Assembly: GCF_017104565.1 (NCBI RefSeq) | Contig: NZ_JAAGPD010000002.1 | Span: 284,801 to 348,800, forward strand | Reading direction: 5' to 3' | DNA from: Paraburkholderia sp. Tr-20389 | GTDB lineage: Bacteria; Pseudomonadota; Gammaproteobacteria; Burkholderiales; Burkholderiaceae | Length of the DNA stretch: 64,000 nt | Shown here: positions 25,711 to 34,422 of the stretch, piece by piece | Position numbering within the stretch: the first letter of the stretch is position 1 | Layout: every line of letters begins with the position of its first letter | Notes under the pieces: generated by a model | Seen by the model: the letters and a program-made list of their open reading frames with translations, nothing else | What the model was told of the DNA's origin: nothing | The model's database searches: none | Made by a program: the position numbers and the translations under genes

Positions 25711-27480
25711 ATGGTTTCGGAGCGAGCGTCCGGCTGGGACGAAGAAGTCGATCTGCTGATATTCGGCGCGGGCGCGGCCGGCATGACGGCGGCGCTGATC
25801 GCGCATCACGAGGGGCTCAAGGTTCTCGTGTGCGAAAAGACAGAGGCCGTCGGCGGCATTACGTCGACCTCGGGCGGCACGACGTGGGTGCCCGGCACGC
25901 AACTGAGCATCGACGCGGGCGTGCCCGATAGCGTCGACGATGCGCGGCGCTTTCTGCAATCGGTGGTCGGCGATCGTGGCGGCGACGAAGCGCGGGAAGC
26001 GTTCCTGCAAAGCGGGCCGCTCGCCATCGACGAACTGCAGCGCATCAGCGATGTCCGCTTCGTCGCGGCAGCCGCGCACCCCGACTACGTGACGGGCCCC
26101 GGCGCGGCGTTCGGCGGCCGCGCGCTCGCGCCCGTTCCGTTCGATGCGAGCGTGCTCGGCAAGGATCTCGCGCGGGTCAGGCCGCCGCGCAAGGAGTTCT
26201 TGGGCCTCGGCGGCATGATGGTCAATCGCAGCGATCTGAACGCGTTGCTGTTTCCTTTCGCGTCGGTCGGCAATTTCAAGCGCACGGTGTCCGTCGTGGG
26301 ACGCTATTTCCTCGATCGGCTGCGCTTTCCGCGCGGCACGCAACTCGTGATGGGCAACGCCCTCGCCGCCCGCCTTTTCTACAGCCTGCGCAAGCGCGGC
26401 GTGAACGTGCGGTTCGAAGCGCCCCTCATCGAACTCGTGCGCGAGAACGGCAGAGTGACCGGCGCGGTGGTCGGCTCGAAGAACGGCGCGAGCACGCGGA
26501 TCGGCGCGCGTCTCGGCGTCGTGCTCGCGACGGGCGGCGTCACGCGCCATCCCGCGCTGCGCAAGCAACTGTTTCCCGCGGGCGCTGAGCCGCTGTCACT
26601 GTCGCCCGATACGCATACGGGCGACGGCGTCGGCAGCGCGCTGAAGATCGACGCGCGGCTCGAAAACGGCGGCGACAGCCCCGGACTCTGGATGCCCTGC
26701 TCGATCCGCCGCTCGCGCGACGGCAACGACAGCGTATGGCCGCACATCATTCTCGATCGCGCGAAACCGGGGCTCATCGCCGTCAACAGGCGCGGCGAGC
26801 GCTTCGTGAACGAGTCGAACTCGTACCACGATTTCGTCATGGGCATGCTGCGCGATGCAGGCAACGGCACGAGCGTGCCCGCCCATCTGATCGTCGATGC
26901 GGCGTTCCTTCGCGACTACGGGTTGGGTCTGTTGATGCCCGGACGCAGCCGCGCGCGTATCGCCGAGTTCGAACGGTCCGGGTATCTGGTGAAAGGCGCG
27001 ACGCTCGCCGAGTTGGCAAAGAAGCTGGATGTCGACGCGACAGGACTCGCGCGTACCGTCGATACCTACAACCGTCACGCCGCAGTGGGCAAGGATCCGG
27101 CATTCGGCCGCGGCTCCGGGCCGATGAGCCGCTTCAATGGCGATCCGGCGCAAAAGCCCAACCCGTGCGTCCGTCCATTGGGTGACGGGCCGTACTATGC
27201 GGTCACGGTCTGGCCCGCCGATCTCGCGTGCAGTGCGGGACTTGCGGGCACGGCTAACGGCGAAGTGCTCGATGCACACGGCGCGGTGATTTCCGGACTC
27301 TTCGCATGCGGCAACGATCTGGCTTCGATCTTTCGCGGCACGTATCCGGGGCCGGGCACGACGCTGGGTCCCGCGATCGTGTTCGGATGGCGGATCGCGA
27401 AGTTCGTCGCGGGCAAGGACATCGGCAATCCCGTCGCGGAGCCGGCACGCCAGCATGCGTGGGTGCACGACACGCCATAA
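25711..27480 (+). CDS. Second FAD-dependent oxidoreductase, 3-ketosteroid dehydrogenase / fumarate-reductase type
   Basis: 589 aa. The start at 25711 follows AAGGAGA; the frame is open 15 codons further up without support. The FAD motif VDLLIFGAGAAGMTAA begins near residue 13, followed by VCEKTEAVGGITSTSGGTTWVPGT; a substrate-side motif NESNSYHDFVMGML matches the equivalent NEASSYHDFISALL of the paralogue at 15163-16944. The C-terminal FAD motif is YPGPGTTLGPAIVFGWRIA. Probably desaturates or reduces a ring intermediate. Preceded by two IclR-type boxes and followed by a strong terminator, so it is a single-gene unit of the same regulon. Confidence 0.9.
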   Translation: MVSERASGWDEEVDLLIFGAGAAGMTAALIAHHEGLKVLVCEKTEAVGGITSTSGGTTWVPGTQLSIDAGVPDSVDDARRFLQSVVGDRGGDEAREAFLQSGPLAIDELQRISDVRFVAAAAHPDYVTGPGAAFGGRALAPVPFDASVLGKDLARVRPPRKEFLGLGGMMVNRSDLNALLFPFASVGNFKRTVSVVGRYFLDRLRFPRGTQLVMGNALAARLFYSLRKRGVNVRFEAPLIELVRENGRVTGAVVGSKNGASTRIGARLGVVLATGGVTRHPALRKQLFPAGAEPLSLSPDTHTGDGVGSALKIDARLENGGDSPGLWMPCSIRRSRDGNDSVWPHIILDRAKPGLIAVNRRGERFVNESNSYHDFVMGMLRDAGNGTSVPAHLIVDAAFLRDYGLGLLMPGRSRARIAEFERSGYLVKGATLAELAKKLDVDATGLARTVDTYNRHAAVGKDPAFGRGSGPMSRFNGDPAQKPNPCVRPLGDGPYYAVTVWPADLACSAGLAGTANGEVLDAHGAVISGLFACGNDLASIFRGTYPGPGTTLGPAIVFGWRIAKFVAGKDIGNPVAEPARQHAWVHDTP

Positions 27481-27503
27481 CGGGCGGTCAATCTTTCGAC
27501 ATC

Positions 27504-27533
27504 GAACGGGCCGCAAGGCCCGTTCTTTTTTTG
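27504..27533 (+). terminator. Rho-independent terminator
   Basis: GAACGGGCC-GCAA-GGCCCGTTC followed by TTTTTTT: a 9-bp GC-rich stem, a GNRA tetraloop and a seven-T tract, 23 nt after the FAD enzyme stop. It closes the catabolic island on the right. Confidence 0.93.
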
Positions 27534-27669
27534 TAGCGCAATGTATCCGCTCCCTGCGCGGATACAAACGCATACACAGACCGCGCCGCTCGACACAAGC
27601 GGGATACATCGGCGCGCTTCAATACGGTCATCGATTGTTTGCCCTCAACCACTCAACGGAGCACGCATC

Positions 27670-28086
27670 ATGGCCCAGATCGAAAAAGTACTGTACACAG
27701 GCAAGGTTCACACGACGGGCGGCCGCGAAGGCGCCGCACGCAGCACGGACGGCCGCCTCGACATCAAGCTGTCGACGCCGGGCGGCGCAGGCGCGGGCAC
27801 GAACCCCGAGCAACTGCTCGGCGCGGGCTGGTCGGCATGCTTCATCGGCGCGATGGGCGGCGCGGCACGCGCGCTGAACATCTCGCTGCCCGCGGACACG
27901 AGCGTCGATACGGAAGTCGATCTCGGTACCACCGACGGCGCCTATTTCATCCAGGCGCGTCTGAACGTGAGCCTGCCCGGCCTGCCGCGCGATGTCGCGC
28001 AGCAAGTGGTCGACCGCGCGCATCAGACCTGCCCGTATTCGAAGGCGACGCGCGGCAATATCGATGTGACCGTCACGCTCGTTTAA
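27670..28086 (+). CDS. ohr: Organic hydroperoxide resistance protein (Ohr, OsmC family)
   Basis: 138 aa peroxiredoxin-like thiol peroxidase that reduces organic hydroperoxides with lipoyl-type reductants, cytoplasmic. The two catalytic cysteines are Cys57 in WSACFIGAM and Cys121 in TCPYSKAT, the exact Ohr spacing, with the second-site Glu in NPEQLLGAG. Size is typical. ATG at 27670 follows GGAGCACGCATC; upstream open codons lack support. No OhrR regulator lies next to it (the nearest MarR gene is 21 kb away). Followed by an imperfect hairpin. Confidence 0.95.
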   Translation: MAQIEKVLYTGKVHTTGGREGAARSTDGRLDIKLSTPGGAGAGTNPEQLLGAGWSACFIGAMGGAARALNISLPADTSVDTEVDLGTTDGAYFIQARLNVSLPGLPRDVAQQVVDRAHQTCPYSKATRGNIDVTVTLV

Positions 28087-28098
28087 GCGAGCGATAAA

Positions 28099-28123
28099 GG
28101 GCAGCGCGGCTATCCGCCTGCCC
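28099..28123 (+). terminator. Imperfect terminator hairpin after ohr
   Basis: GGGCAG-C-GCGG, loop CTAT, CCGCCTGCCC: a 10-bp stem with one bulged C, 12 nt after the ohr stop, followed by GTTTCG. A weak U-tract makes this only a candidate. Confidence 0.4.
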
Positions 28124-28220
28124 GTTTCGAACCACCACGCCGCCCATCGACGGCACCTTCCTTCCGACACCGGCATACTGCACGCTTCTGGCTCCCCAAG
28201 AGCGCTCGACAGGAGATGTC

Positions 28221-29804
28221 ATGTCGGCTGTGTCGGCATTCAAGCTGGTGCTGCTGTCGCTGATCGCGATCATCGCGCTCGAACTGCTCGCCAAGCGTCT
28301 GCGCTTGCCACCCGCCGCAGCGTTGCTCGTCGGCGGCGCGGCGATGGCGTTCGCGCCCGGCCTGCCGCCCGTTGTCCTCGATCCCGATCTCGTGCTGATC
28401 GTGTTCCTGCCGCCCTTGCTGATGGATGGCGCGTACTTCTTCGTCTGGACCGACTTCAAGCGGCACATCAAGCCCATTCTGCTGTATGCGATCGGTGCGG
28501 TCGCGTTCACGACGTGGATCGTCGGCGTCGTCGTGCATTGGGTCGTGCCGTCGCTGCCGTGGGCTGCCTGCTTCGCGCTCGGCGCGGTCGTGTCGCCGCC
28601 CGATGCTGTCGCTGCCAAAGCGGTGCTCGAACGGGTCGCGCTGCCGCGCCGCCTGATGGTGCTGCTCGAAGGCGAGAGCCTGCTCAACGATGCAGCCGGT
28701 CTCGTGCTGTTCCGCTTCGCCGTCGCCGCCGCGTTGACGGGCGCGTTCAGCGCGTCACACGCCGTGCTGAGCTTCGCGGGACTCGCGGCGGGCGGCGTGG
28801 CCGTCGGATGCGTGGTCGGCTATGTCGTCGTATGGCTGTTGCGTCTGCTCGATGGCGACTATCTGATCATCACCACGTCGGTGATTTCCGCGTGGATCAG
28901 CTATATCGCGGGCGAAATGCTGGGCGTGTCGAGCGTCATTTCGACAGTGACGTGCGGCATGGTGCTCGGCTGGCATCAGCATGAAATCTTTTCGGCCGCC
29001 GTGCGCATGCGCGGCACGGCGTTCTGGCAAGTCATCGTGTTCGTGTTCGAAGCACTGGTGTTCGTGCTGATCGGGCTGTCGCTGCGCGGCGTGATGCTGC
29101 GGCTCGGCGGCATCGACAATGCACTCGCGCTGCTCGGCCCCGCTGCATTGGCAACCGTCGCGACGGTCGTCGTATCGCGCGGCGTATGGACCTTCGGCCT
29201 CGAATCGATCAATGCGGTCTTGCACCGGATCTCGCGCCGCGCGGCGCCGTCCGCCGACTGGCGCTCCGCTTCCGTCGTGAGCTGGGCAGGCATGCGCGGC
29301 GTCGTGACTCTGGCAATTGCGCTGTCGCTGCCCGAAACGATGCCGGGCCGCGACCTGATCCAGTTCTCCGCGTTCGTGGTGATTCTTTTTACGGTGCTGC
29401 TGCAAGGTACGACGATCGGGCTGGTGATCCGCATCATTCGTCCCGCCGCCGACGCGCACGCGTCGAACTATCTGTCCGAGCCGCAGGCGTGGGCGCGTCT
29501 CGAAGCCGCGCAGCTCGAAGCGATCAAGCCGCTCGTCTACGCGCCCGACGGCAGCGTGCTGCATCCGCGGCTGCTCGAACAGTACAGCTATCGTGCGCGC
29601 CTGACGCAAGAGTTCCAGCACGAGGCGAGCTTTCCAAAAGAAGCGCGTAAAGCGCACTACGACGTGATTCTGACTGCCCTCGCAGCAGGGCGCACTGAAC
29701 TGTTGAAAATGCATCGCAGCGGCCTGATTCACGACGAATTACTGCACGAGATGGAGCGCGATCTAGATTTGCAGGAAATATCCTCTCGCCACGCTCAAGG
29801 CTGA
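28221..29804 (+). CDS. CPA1-family Na+/H+ antiporter
   Basis: 527 aa inner-membrane cation/proton antiporter with about 12 membrane segments across residues 8-410 and a cytoplasmic C-terminal region of about 115 residues. Family motifs include FLPPLLMDGAYFFVW, GAVVSPPDAVAAKAVL (the conserved Asp of the ion site) and LEGESLLNDAAGLVLF. SWAGMRGVVTLAIALSLP near residue 355 is diagnostic of CPA1/NhaP-like exchangers. AGGAG at 28210-28214 supports the ATG at 28221. Single-gene unit; role in pH or Na+/K+ homeostasis. Confidence 0.94.
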   Translation: MSAVSAFKLVLLSLIAIIALELLAKRLRLPPAAALLVGGAAMAFAPGLPPVVLDPDLVLIVFLPPLLMDGAYFFVWTDFKRHIKPILLYAIGAVAFTTWIVGVVVHWVVPSLPWAACFALGAVVSPPDAVAAKAVLERVALPRRLMVLLEGESLLNDAAGLVLFRFAVAAALTGAFSASHAVLSFAGLAAGGVAVGCVVGYVVVWLLRLLDGDYLIITTSVISAWISYIAGEMLGVSSVISTVTCGMVLGWHQHEIFSAAVRMRGTAFWQVIVFVFEALVFVLIGLSLRGVMLRLGGIDNALALLGPAALATVATVVVSRGVWTFGLESINAVLHRISRRAAPSADWRSASVVSWAGMRGVVTLAIALSLPETMPGRDLIQFSAFVVILFTVLLQGTTIGLVIRIIRPAADAHASNYLSEPQAWARLEAAQLEAIKPLVYAPDGSVLHPRLLEQYSYRARLTQEFQHEASFPKEARKAHYDVILTALAAGRTELLKMHRSGLIHDELLHEMERDLDLQEISSRHAQG

Positions 29805-30153
29805 CGGACTCACAGCTTCGCGCACGGGCGTGCCGCCACCTCAAGTAATAACAGGGCGTGCCGATATGCAGTTGAGGCACAACACCCGTCCGATCTTCCT
29901 AGCCGCCGTCAGGGCCCCGATATGCGCGTCGCATCCGCCGCAAGCGTTCCCTTGCTTGCTCAGATCATCTCGTCACGCCGTCTAATCGGGCCCTGGTTTT
30001 CCGGCAATCGTTTGCTTTCCGCCTATTCAACGAATTCAACGCTCACTGAGCGGCGCGCTTCCATGCGAGGCGCCGCTTCCGCTCGTCGATGCGTTGCGCG
30101 GACAGAACGTCATGACGGATTTTCTCCACTTCGAACCTGAAAGTGATTCTCAC
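29805..30153. other. 349-nt intergenic region, no gene found
   Basis: No convincing coding sequence on either strand. A small inverted repeat CGCTC-ACT-GAGCG is near 30041. The 10-mer GGGCGTGCCG occurs twice between 29826 and 29865. It presumably holds the promoter of the lipoprotein/GGDEF-EAL operon; no strong -35/-10 pair was identified. Confidence 0.5.
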
Positions 30154-31452
30154 GTGCGACGACTTACCCTTGCCTCCCTGCTATCCGGCCTGGTGACTGT
30201 CCTTTTTTTGTCGTTGTACGGTTGTCATCAGAAGGATTCCGCTTCGTCGAGCGCGGCTGCGCCGGCGAAAACGATCATCACTGCGCTGGTCTGGGCTCCG
30301 GACTGGCCGGAAGAAATGCTTCAGATCGCCGCCGAATTCAGCAAGGAAAATCCGGACATCGGCGTGAACGTGCAGTTCATGGTCGGCAATTCCGTCGAGG
30401 CGAACATCAAGCCGCGCATCGCCTCGGGCAACCTGCCGGATCTCGTCAGTGTGAACCCGAATGCCTACTCGGCTGATCTCGCGGATCAAGGCATACTCGC
30501 CGATGTCGGCAAGACGGCGGCATGGAACAACATGCTCGATCCGCTCAAGGACGACTGGACGAGCCGTCGCCAGTCGAAGGCGTTCGGCATTTCGGGCGGC
30601 GTGGCGACGGTGCTGATGTACTACAACCAGGACATGTTCGAGAAAGCCGGCATCAAGACGCTGCCGACCAACTTTCGCGAGTTCCTGGCCGTCTGCGAGC
30701 AGCTCAAGCGCGCGGGTTTCACGCCTATCATGTGGAACGGCGGGTTTCCGAACATGCTGGGCAACGGTCCGTTCAGCTTCGGCTTCGCCAACAACGTGGT
30801 GGCGCGCGAGCCCGCCTGGAAAAAGAAGATCGACGACGGCACGCTCAATCTGAACACGCCCGCCGTCGCCGATATATTTGCCAAGATGTCCCTGATCGCG
30901 GAGCGCGGTTACGTGCAGGACGGATACATGGCGACGGACTACGACGGCGGCATCCGCCTGTTCAAGGAAGGCAAGGTCGCGATGGCTTTCCACGGCAGCT
31001 GGGCGGCGGGTCTGCTGCTGCACGGCAATCCGTTCCAGGCGGGCGTCTTCATTCCGCCGTGGAATGCGCCCGGCAAGCGGGTCGTGCCCGTGATCGGCAG
31101 CGAAACGGGTTTTGCGGTGTGCGAAACCCCCAACAAGGCTGCCGCCATGCGTTTTCTCGAGTTCATCGCGGGCAAGGGCTTCGGCATTCTGCAGGCGAAG
31201 CGCCAGAATATTTCGCCGTTCAGGCAAAGCGCGGGGACGATCGCGGGCGATCCGCAGATCGTCGACTATACGCGCGCCGTCAGTCGTTATCCCGTCACGG
31301 CGAGCCCGTACTATTCGGTGCTTCCGTCCAATTCCATCGAGCGCCTGCATCGTCTGATGCAGGATGTCCTCTTGAACCGGATCACACCGAAGCAGGCGGC
31401 CCAGCTGCTCGACGCGTCCGTCAAGAATGAAGCAAAGATGCATTACAAATGA
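30154..31452 (+). CDS. Extracellular solute-binding lipoprotein (sugar-type), coupled to a GGDEF-EAL protein
   Basis: 432 aa from GTG 30154. This start gives a compact lipoprotein signal (MRRLTLASLL, then FLSLYGC with lipidated Cys24); ATG starts at 30112 or 30094 are open but would add an acidic leader in front. The mature part is a family-1 extracellular solute-binding protein: VQFMVGNSVEANIKPRIASG, LPDLVSVNPNAYSADL, TPIMWNGGFPNMLGNG, AMAFHGSWAAG. Such proteins normally feed ABC sugar importers, but no permease or ATPase is near. Instead the stop overlaps (ATGA) the start of a membrane c-di-GMP enzyme, suggesting ligand sensing, not transport. Confidence 0.88.
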   Translation: MRRLTLASLLSGLVTVLFLSLYGCHQKDSASSSAAAPAKTIITALVWAPDWPEEMLQIAAEFSKENPDIGVNVQFMVGNSVEANIKPRIASGNLPDLVSVNPNAYSADLADQGILADVGKTAAWNNMLDPLKDDWTSRRQSKAFGISGGVATVLMYYNQDMFEKAGIKTLPTNFREFLAVCEQLKRAGFTPIMWNGGFPNMLGNGPFSFGFANNVVAREPAWKKKIDDGTLNLNTPAVADIFAKMSLIAERGYVQDGYMATDYDGGIRLFKEGKVAMAFHGSWAAGLLLHGNPFQAGVFIPPWNAPGKRVVPVIGSETGFAVCETPNKAAAMRFLEFIAGKGFGILQAKRQNISPFRQSAGTIAGDPQIVDYTRAVSRYPVTASPYYSVLPSNSIERLHRLMQDVLLNRITPKQAAQLLDASVKNEAKMHYK

Positions 31453-34388
31453 GCTCGATCATCGCTTCACTGCAACGCGCTTTTGAATACCTGTCGCAGG
31501 ATCTGTTGCGACGTGTCGAAATACGCTACCGGCTGATTACCGCGTTCATCCTGCTGTCGCTGCTGCCTGTGCTCATTTCGGGCTACATATCGTACGCGGA
31601 GTCGACGGCAGCCATCAAAGAGAAAGCCGAGATCTTTTCGAAGGAAGTGGTCAAGCAGGTGTCGCGCAACGTCGTGCTGCGCATGGAGCAGGTCGAGACG
31701 GAGAGCAGCCTGCTGGTGCTGTCCGATCAGGTTCAAACCGCGCTGATGAAGGTCGAAAGCGGCAGCCCGAAGGAACAGAGCGAAGCGCGTCAGGATATGA
31801 CGCGGCTGCTTCTCGATCACTACGGCTCGGTCGATTTCATCAACGAAAAATACCTGCTCGACCAGCACGACCGGATCATGGACACCCAGGCGTTCGCGCA
31901 ACTGACGCGCGGCGTGATGCACTTCGTCAGGCAGGCACCCGAACACAATGGACGCCCTTACTGGGGCAGCTACGACAACGGCGTCGGCCAGCAGAACCTG
32001 GGGATGGTGCGCGCGGTCATCGGCAAGAGCAACAACCAGCAGCTCGGCAATCTGGTGCTGGTGATCCGCCCCGAACATTTCTCGACGATCTTCAACGACG
32101 TTGCATTGGGCACGGACACGCAGATCTACGTGCTCGACACGAGCAACAACAAACTGATCGTGCGCGCCGACGATACACCCGCCAGCGCCAACGCGACGGC
32201 CGAACCCGGCCTGATCGACAAGATCACGCACAACACCGAAACGCTCGGCGAGCCCAACGGCTTCGTCAGCTTCGAGGGCAAGAACCGCGCGGGCTACTTC
32301 GCGGCGTACACGCGGATTCCCGGCACGACGTGGTTCGTCGTCAGCACGATCCCGGAGAAAAAGCTGACGGCCGAGGTGCAATCCGTGCGCAACCAGATCG
32401 TGCTGGTCGGCATTTCGGGCTTCCTGCTTTCCATTTTCTTTGCGTACTTCATCTCGCACAGTATTTCGGCGCCGCTGAAGAATCTCGTGCGGAAGATGCA
32501 CGACACGGGCAGCGATGCGGGCGCCGAAGCCGAGGCGCTGACGGAAGCGCCTGTCGACGACGGGCAGGACGAGCTGGGCCGGCTCGAACAGCGTTTCGAA
32601 AGAATGCGCGGGGCAATCCGGCAGAAGATCCAGAAGATCAACGAGATCAATGCATCGCTCGAACAGACGGTGGCCGAGCGCACGGCCGAACTCGTCAGCC
32701 GGGAGCTGGAGTCGCGCACGCTGATCGAAAACTCGCCGGACACGATCACGCGCTACGACCGCGACCTGCGCCGCACGTATGCGAACCCGGCGTTTTGCAC
32801 GTCGGCGGGACGCACGCTCAGCGAAGCGCTCGGCAAGCGGCCGTCGGAGATTCCCGGCGGGGCCAACGCGCTGATCTACGAGCGCAAGATCAGCGAAGCG
32901 ATTTCGAGCGGCAAGAGCGGGCAGTTCGAACTGCGCTGGCTCAGCAAGGACGGTCAGGAGCAGTGCTCGCATATCCGCCTCACGCCCGAGATCGATCCGT
33001 CGGGCACCGTGAACTCGGTGCTCGCCGTCGGCCGTGACCTGTCGGACCGCATGGCGTTCGAAGCGGCGATCTGGCAACAGGCCAACTTCGATACGCTGAC
33101 GCAGTTGCCGAACCGGCAAATGTTCCAGAACCGTCTCGAACAGGAAGCGAAGATCGCGCAGCGCTCCGGACATCGGATGGCCTTGATGCTGATCGATCTG
33201 GACCGCTTCAAGGAAGTCAATGATTCGCTGGGACACGATACGGGCGACACGCTGCTGATCGAAGCCGCGCGGCGCATCACTTCGTGCGTGCGCGAATCGG
33301 ACACTGTCGCGCGCCTGGGCGGCGACGAGTTCACCGTGATCCTGCCGAACATCGACAACAGCGGCAGCATCGAACGGATCGCGCGAACGATCATCGACAC
33401 GCTGTCCGAGCCGTTCGCGCTCGGCCCTGACGAAGCGTTCATCTCGGCGAGTATCGGCATCACGGTGTATCCGGACGACACGCGCGAACTCGACGTGCTG
33501 TTCAAGAACGCCGACCAGGCGATGTACGCGGCCAAGAATGCCGGACGCAATCGCCTGAACTACTTCACGCCGGACCTGCAGGTTGCAGCGGAAAAGCGCC
33601 TGCGCCTGACGAGCGATCTGCGCACCGCGTTGCCGCACGATCAATTCCGGCTCTACTACCAGCCGATCGTCGATCTGTCGACGGGAGACATCTTCAAGGC
33701 CGAAGCGCTGATCCGCTGGCTGCATCCCGAGCGCGGCATGGTCAGCCCGCTGGACTTCATACCGCTCGCGGAAGACACGGGCCTGATCGTGCCGATCGGC
33801 GACTGGGTGTTCCGTCAGGCCGTGCAGCAGGCGAAGCTGTGGCGCAGGCGCTTCCATCCGTCGTTCCAGATCAGCGTGAACATGTCGCCCGTGCAGATTC
33901 GCCAGGACTATCAGCTCGGCACGCAATGGTCCGACTACCTGACCCGCGAAGGCATGCCGGGACAAAGTATCGCGATCGAAATCACGGAAGGCCTGTTGCT
34001 GCACGCCGATCTGAATATCGACGAGCGGCTCGCGACGTTCCGCCACGCGGGCATCCGCATTTCGATCGACGACTTCGGCACGGGCTACTCGTCGCTGGCT
34101 TATCTGAAGCGCTTCGACATCGACTTTCTGAAGATCGACCGCTCTTTCGTGCAGAACCTCGGCTTCGACGCGGACAATCAGGCGCTGTGCGAGGCGATGG
34201 TCGTGCTGGCTCACAAGCTCGGGCTGAAGGTGATCGCGGAAGGCGTCGAAACTATCGAGCAGCGCGACTTTCTGACGGCTGTCGGTTGCGACTTCGCGCA
34301 AGGCTTCCTGTATTCGCAGCCGGTCCCGCCCGATCAGTTCGAGGCGCTCGTCTGGCCGCGTATCGAGGTCAGTCCGGAAAGTATCTGA
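31449..34388 (+). CDS. Membrane sensor with dCache-like periplasmic domain, HAMP, PAS, GGDEF and EAL domains
   Basis: 979 aa c-di-GMP turnover protein. TM1 is near residues 28-48, a periplasmic sensor of about 265 residues follows (dCache type, with YWGSYDN and RIPGTTWFVVSTIPE), TM2 is near 316-338, then HAMP and a coiled coil to about 420. A PAS domain spans about 425-545. GGDEF is intact at residues 624-628, with the product-inhibition I-site RESD exactly five residues before it. EAL is intact at 752-754 with DDFGTGYSSL and DFLKIDRSF. Both synthesis and hydrolysis motifs look complete. Translational coupling to the binding lipoprotein suggests that liganded lipoprotein docks on the sensor domain (inference). 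Confidence 0.93.
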   Translation: MSSIIASLQRAFEYLSQDLLRRVEIRYRLITAFILLSLLPVLISGYISYAESTAAIKEKAEIFSKEVVKQVSRNVVLRMEQVETESSLLVLSDQVQTALMKVESGSPKEQSEARQDMTRLLLDHYGSVDFINEKYLLDQHDRIMDTQAFAQLTRGVMHFVRQAPEHNGRPYWGSYDNGVGQQNLGMVRAVIGKSNNQQLGNLVLVIRPEHFSTIFNDVALGTDTQIYVLDTSNNKLIVRADDTPASANATAEPGLIDKITHNTETLGEPNGFVSFEGKNRAGYFAAYTRIPGTTWFVVSTIPEKKLTAEVQSVRNQIVLVGISGFLLSIFFAYFISHSISAPLKNLVRKMHDTGSDAGAEAEALTEAPVDDGQDELGRLEQRFERMRGAIRQKIQKINEINASLEQTVAERTAELVSRELESRTLIENSPDTITRYDRDLRRTYANPAFCTSAGRTLSEALGKRPSEIPGGANALIYERKISEAISSGKSGQFELRWLSKDGQEQCSHIRLTPEIDPSGTVNSVLAVGRDLSDRMAFEAAIWQQANFDTLTQLPNRQMFQNRLEQEAKIAQRSGHRMALMLIDLDRFKEVNDSLGHDTGDTLLIEAARRITSCVRESDTVARLGGDEFTVILPNIDNSGSIERIARTIIDTLSEPFALGPDEAFISASIGITVYPDDTRELDVLFKNADQAMYAAKNAGRNRLNYFTPDLQVAAEKRLRLTSDLRTALPHDQFRLYYQPIVDLSTGDIFKAEALIRWLHPERGMVSPLDFIPLAEDTGLIVPIGDWVFRQAVQQAKLWRRRFHPSFQISVNMSPVQIRQDYQLGTQWSDYLTREGMPGQSIAIEITEGLLLHADLNIDERLATFRHAGIRISIDDFGTGYSSLAYLKRFDIDFLKIDRSFVQNLGFDADNQALCEAMVVLAHKLGLKVIAEGVETIEQRDFLTAVGCDFAQGFLYSQPVPPDQFEALVWPRIEVSPESI

Positions 34389-34399
34389 AGGGCATCGAT

Positions 34400-34415
34400 G
34401 CGCGCGTTTGCGCGC
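34400..34415. terminator. Small hairpin between convergent genes
   Basis: GCGCGC-GTTT-GCGCGC, a 6-bp GC stem, 11 nt after the GGDEF-EAL stop and 7 nt past the end of the convergent DUF4410 gene. No U-tract; weak candidate. Confidence 0.35.
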
Positions 34416-34422
34416 GTGCGGT

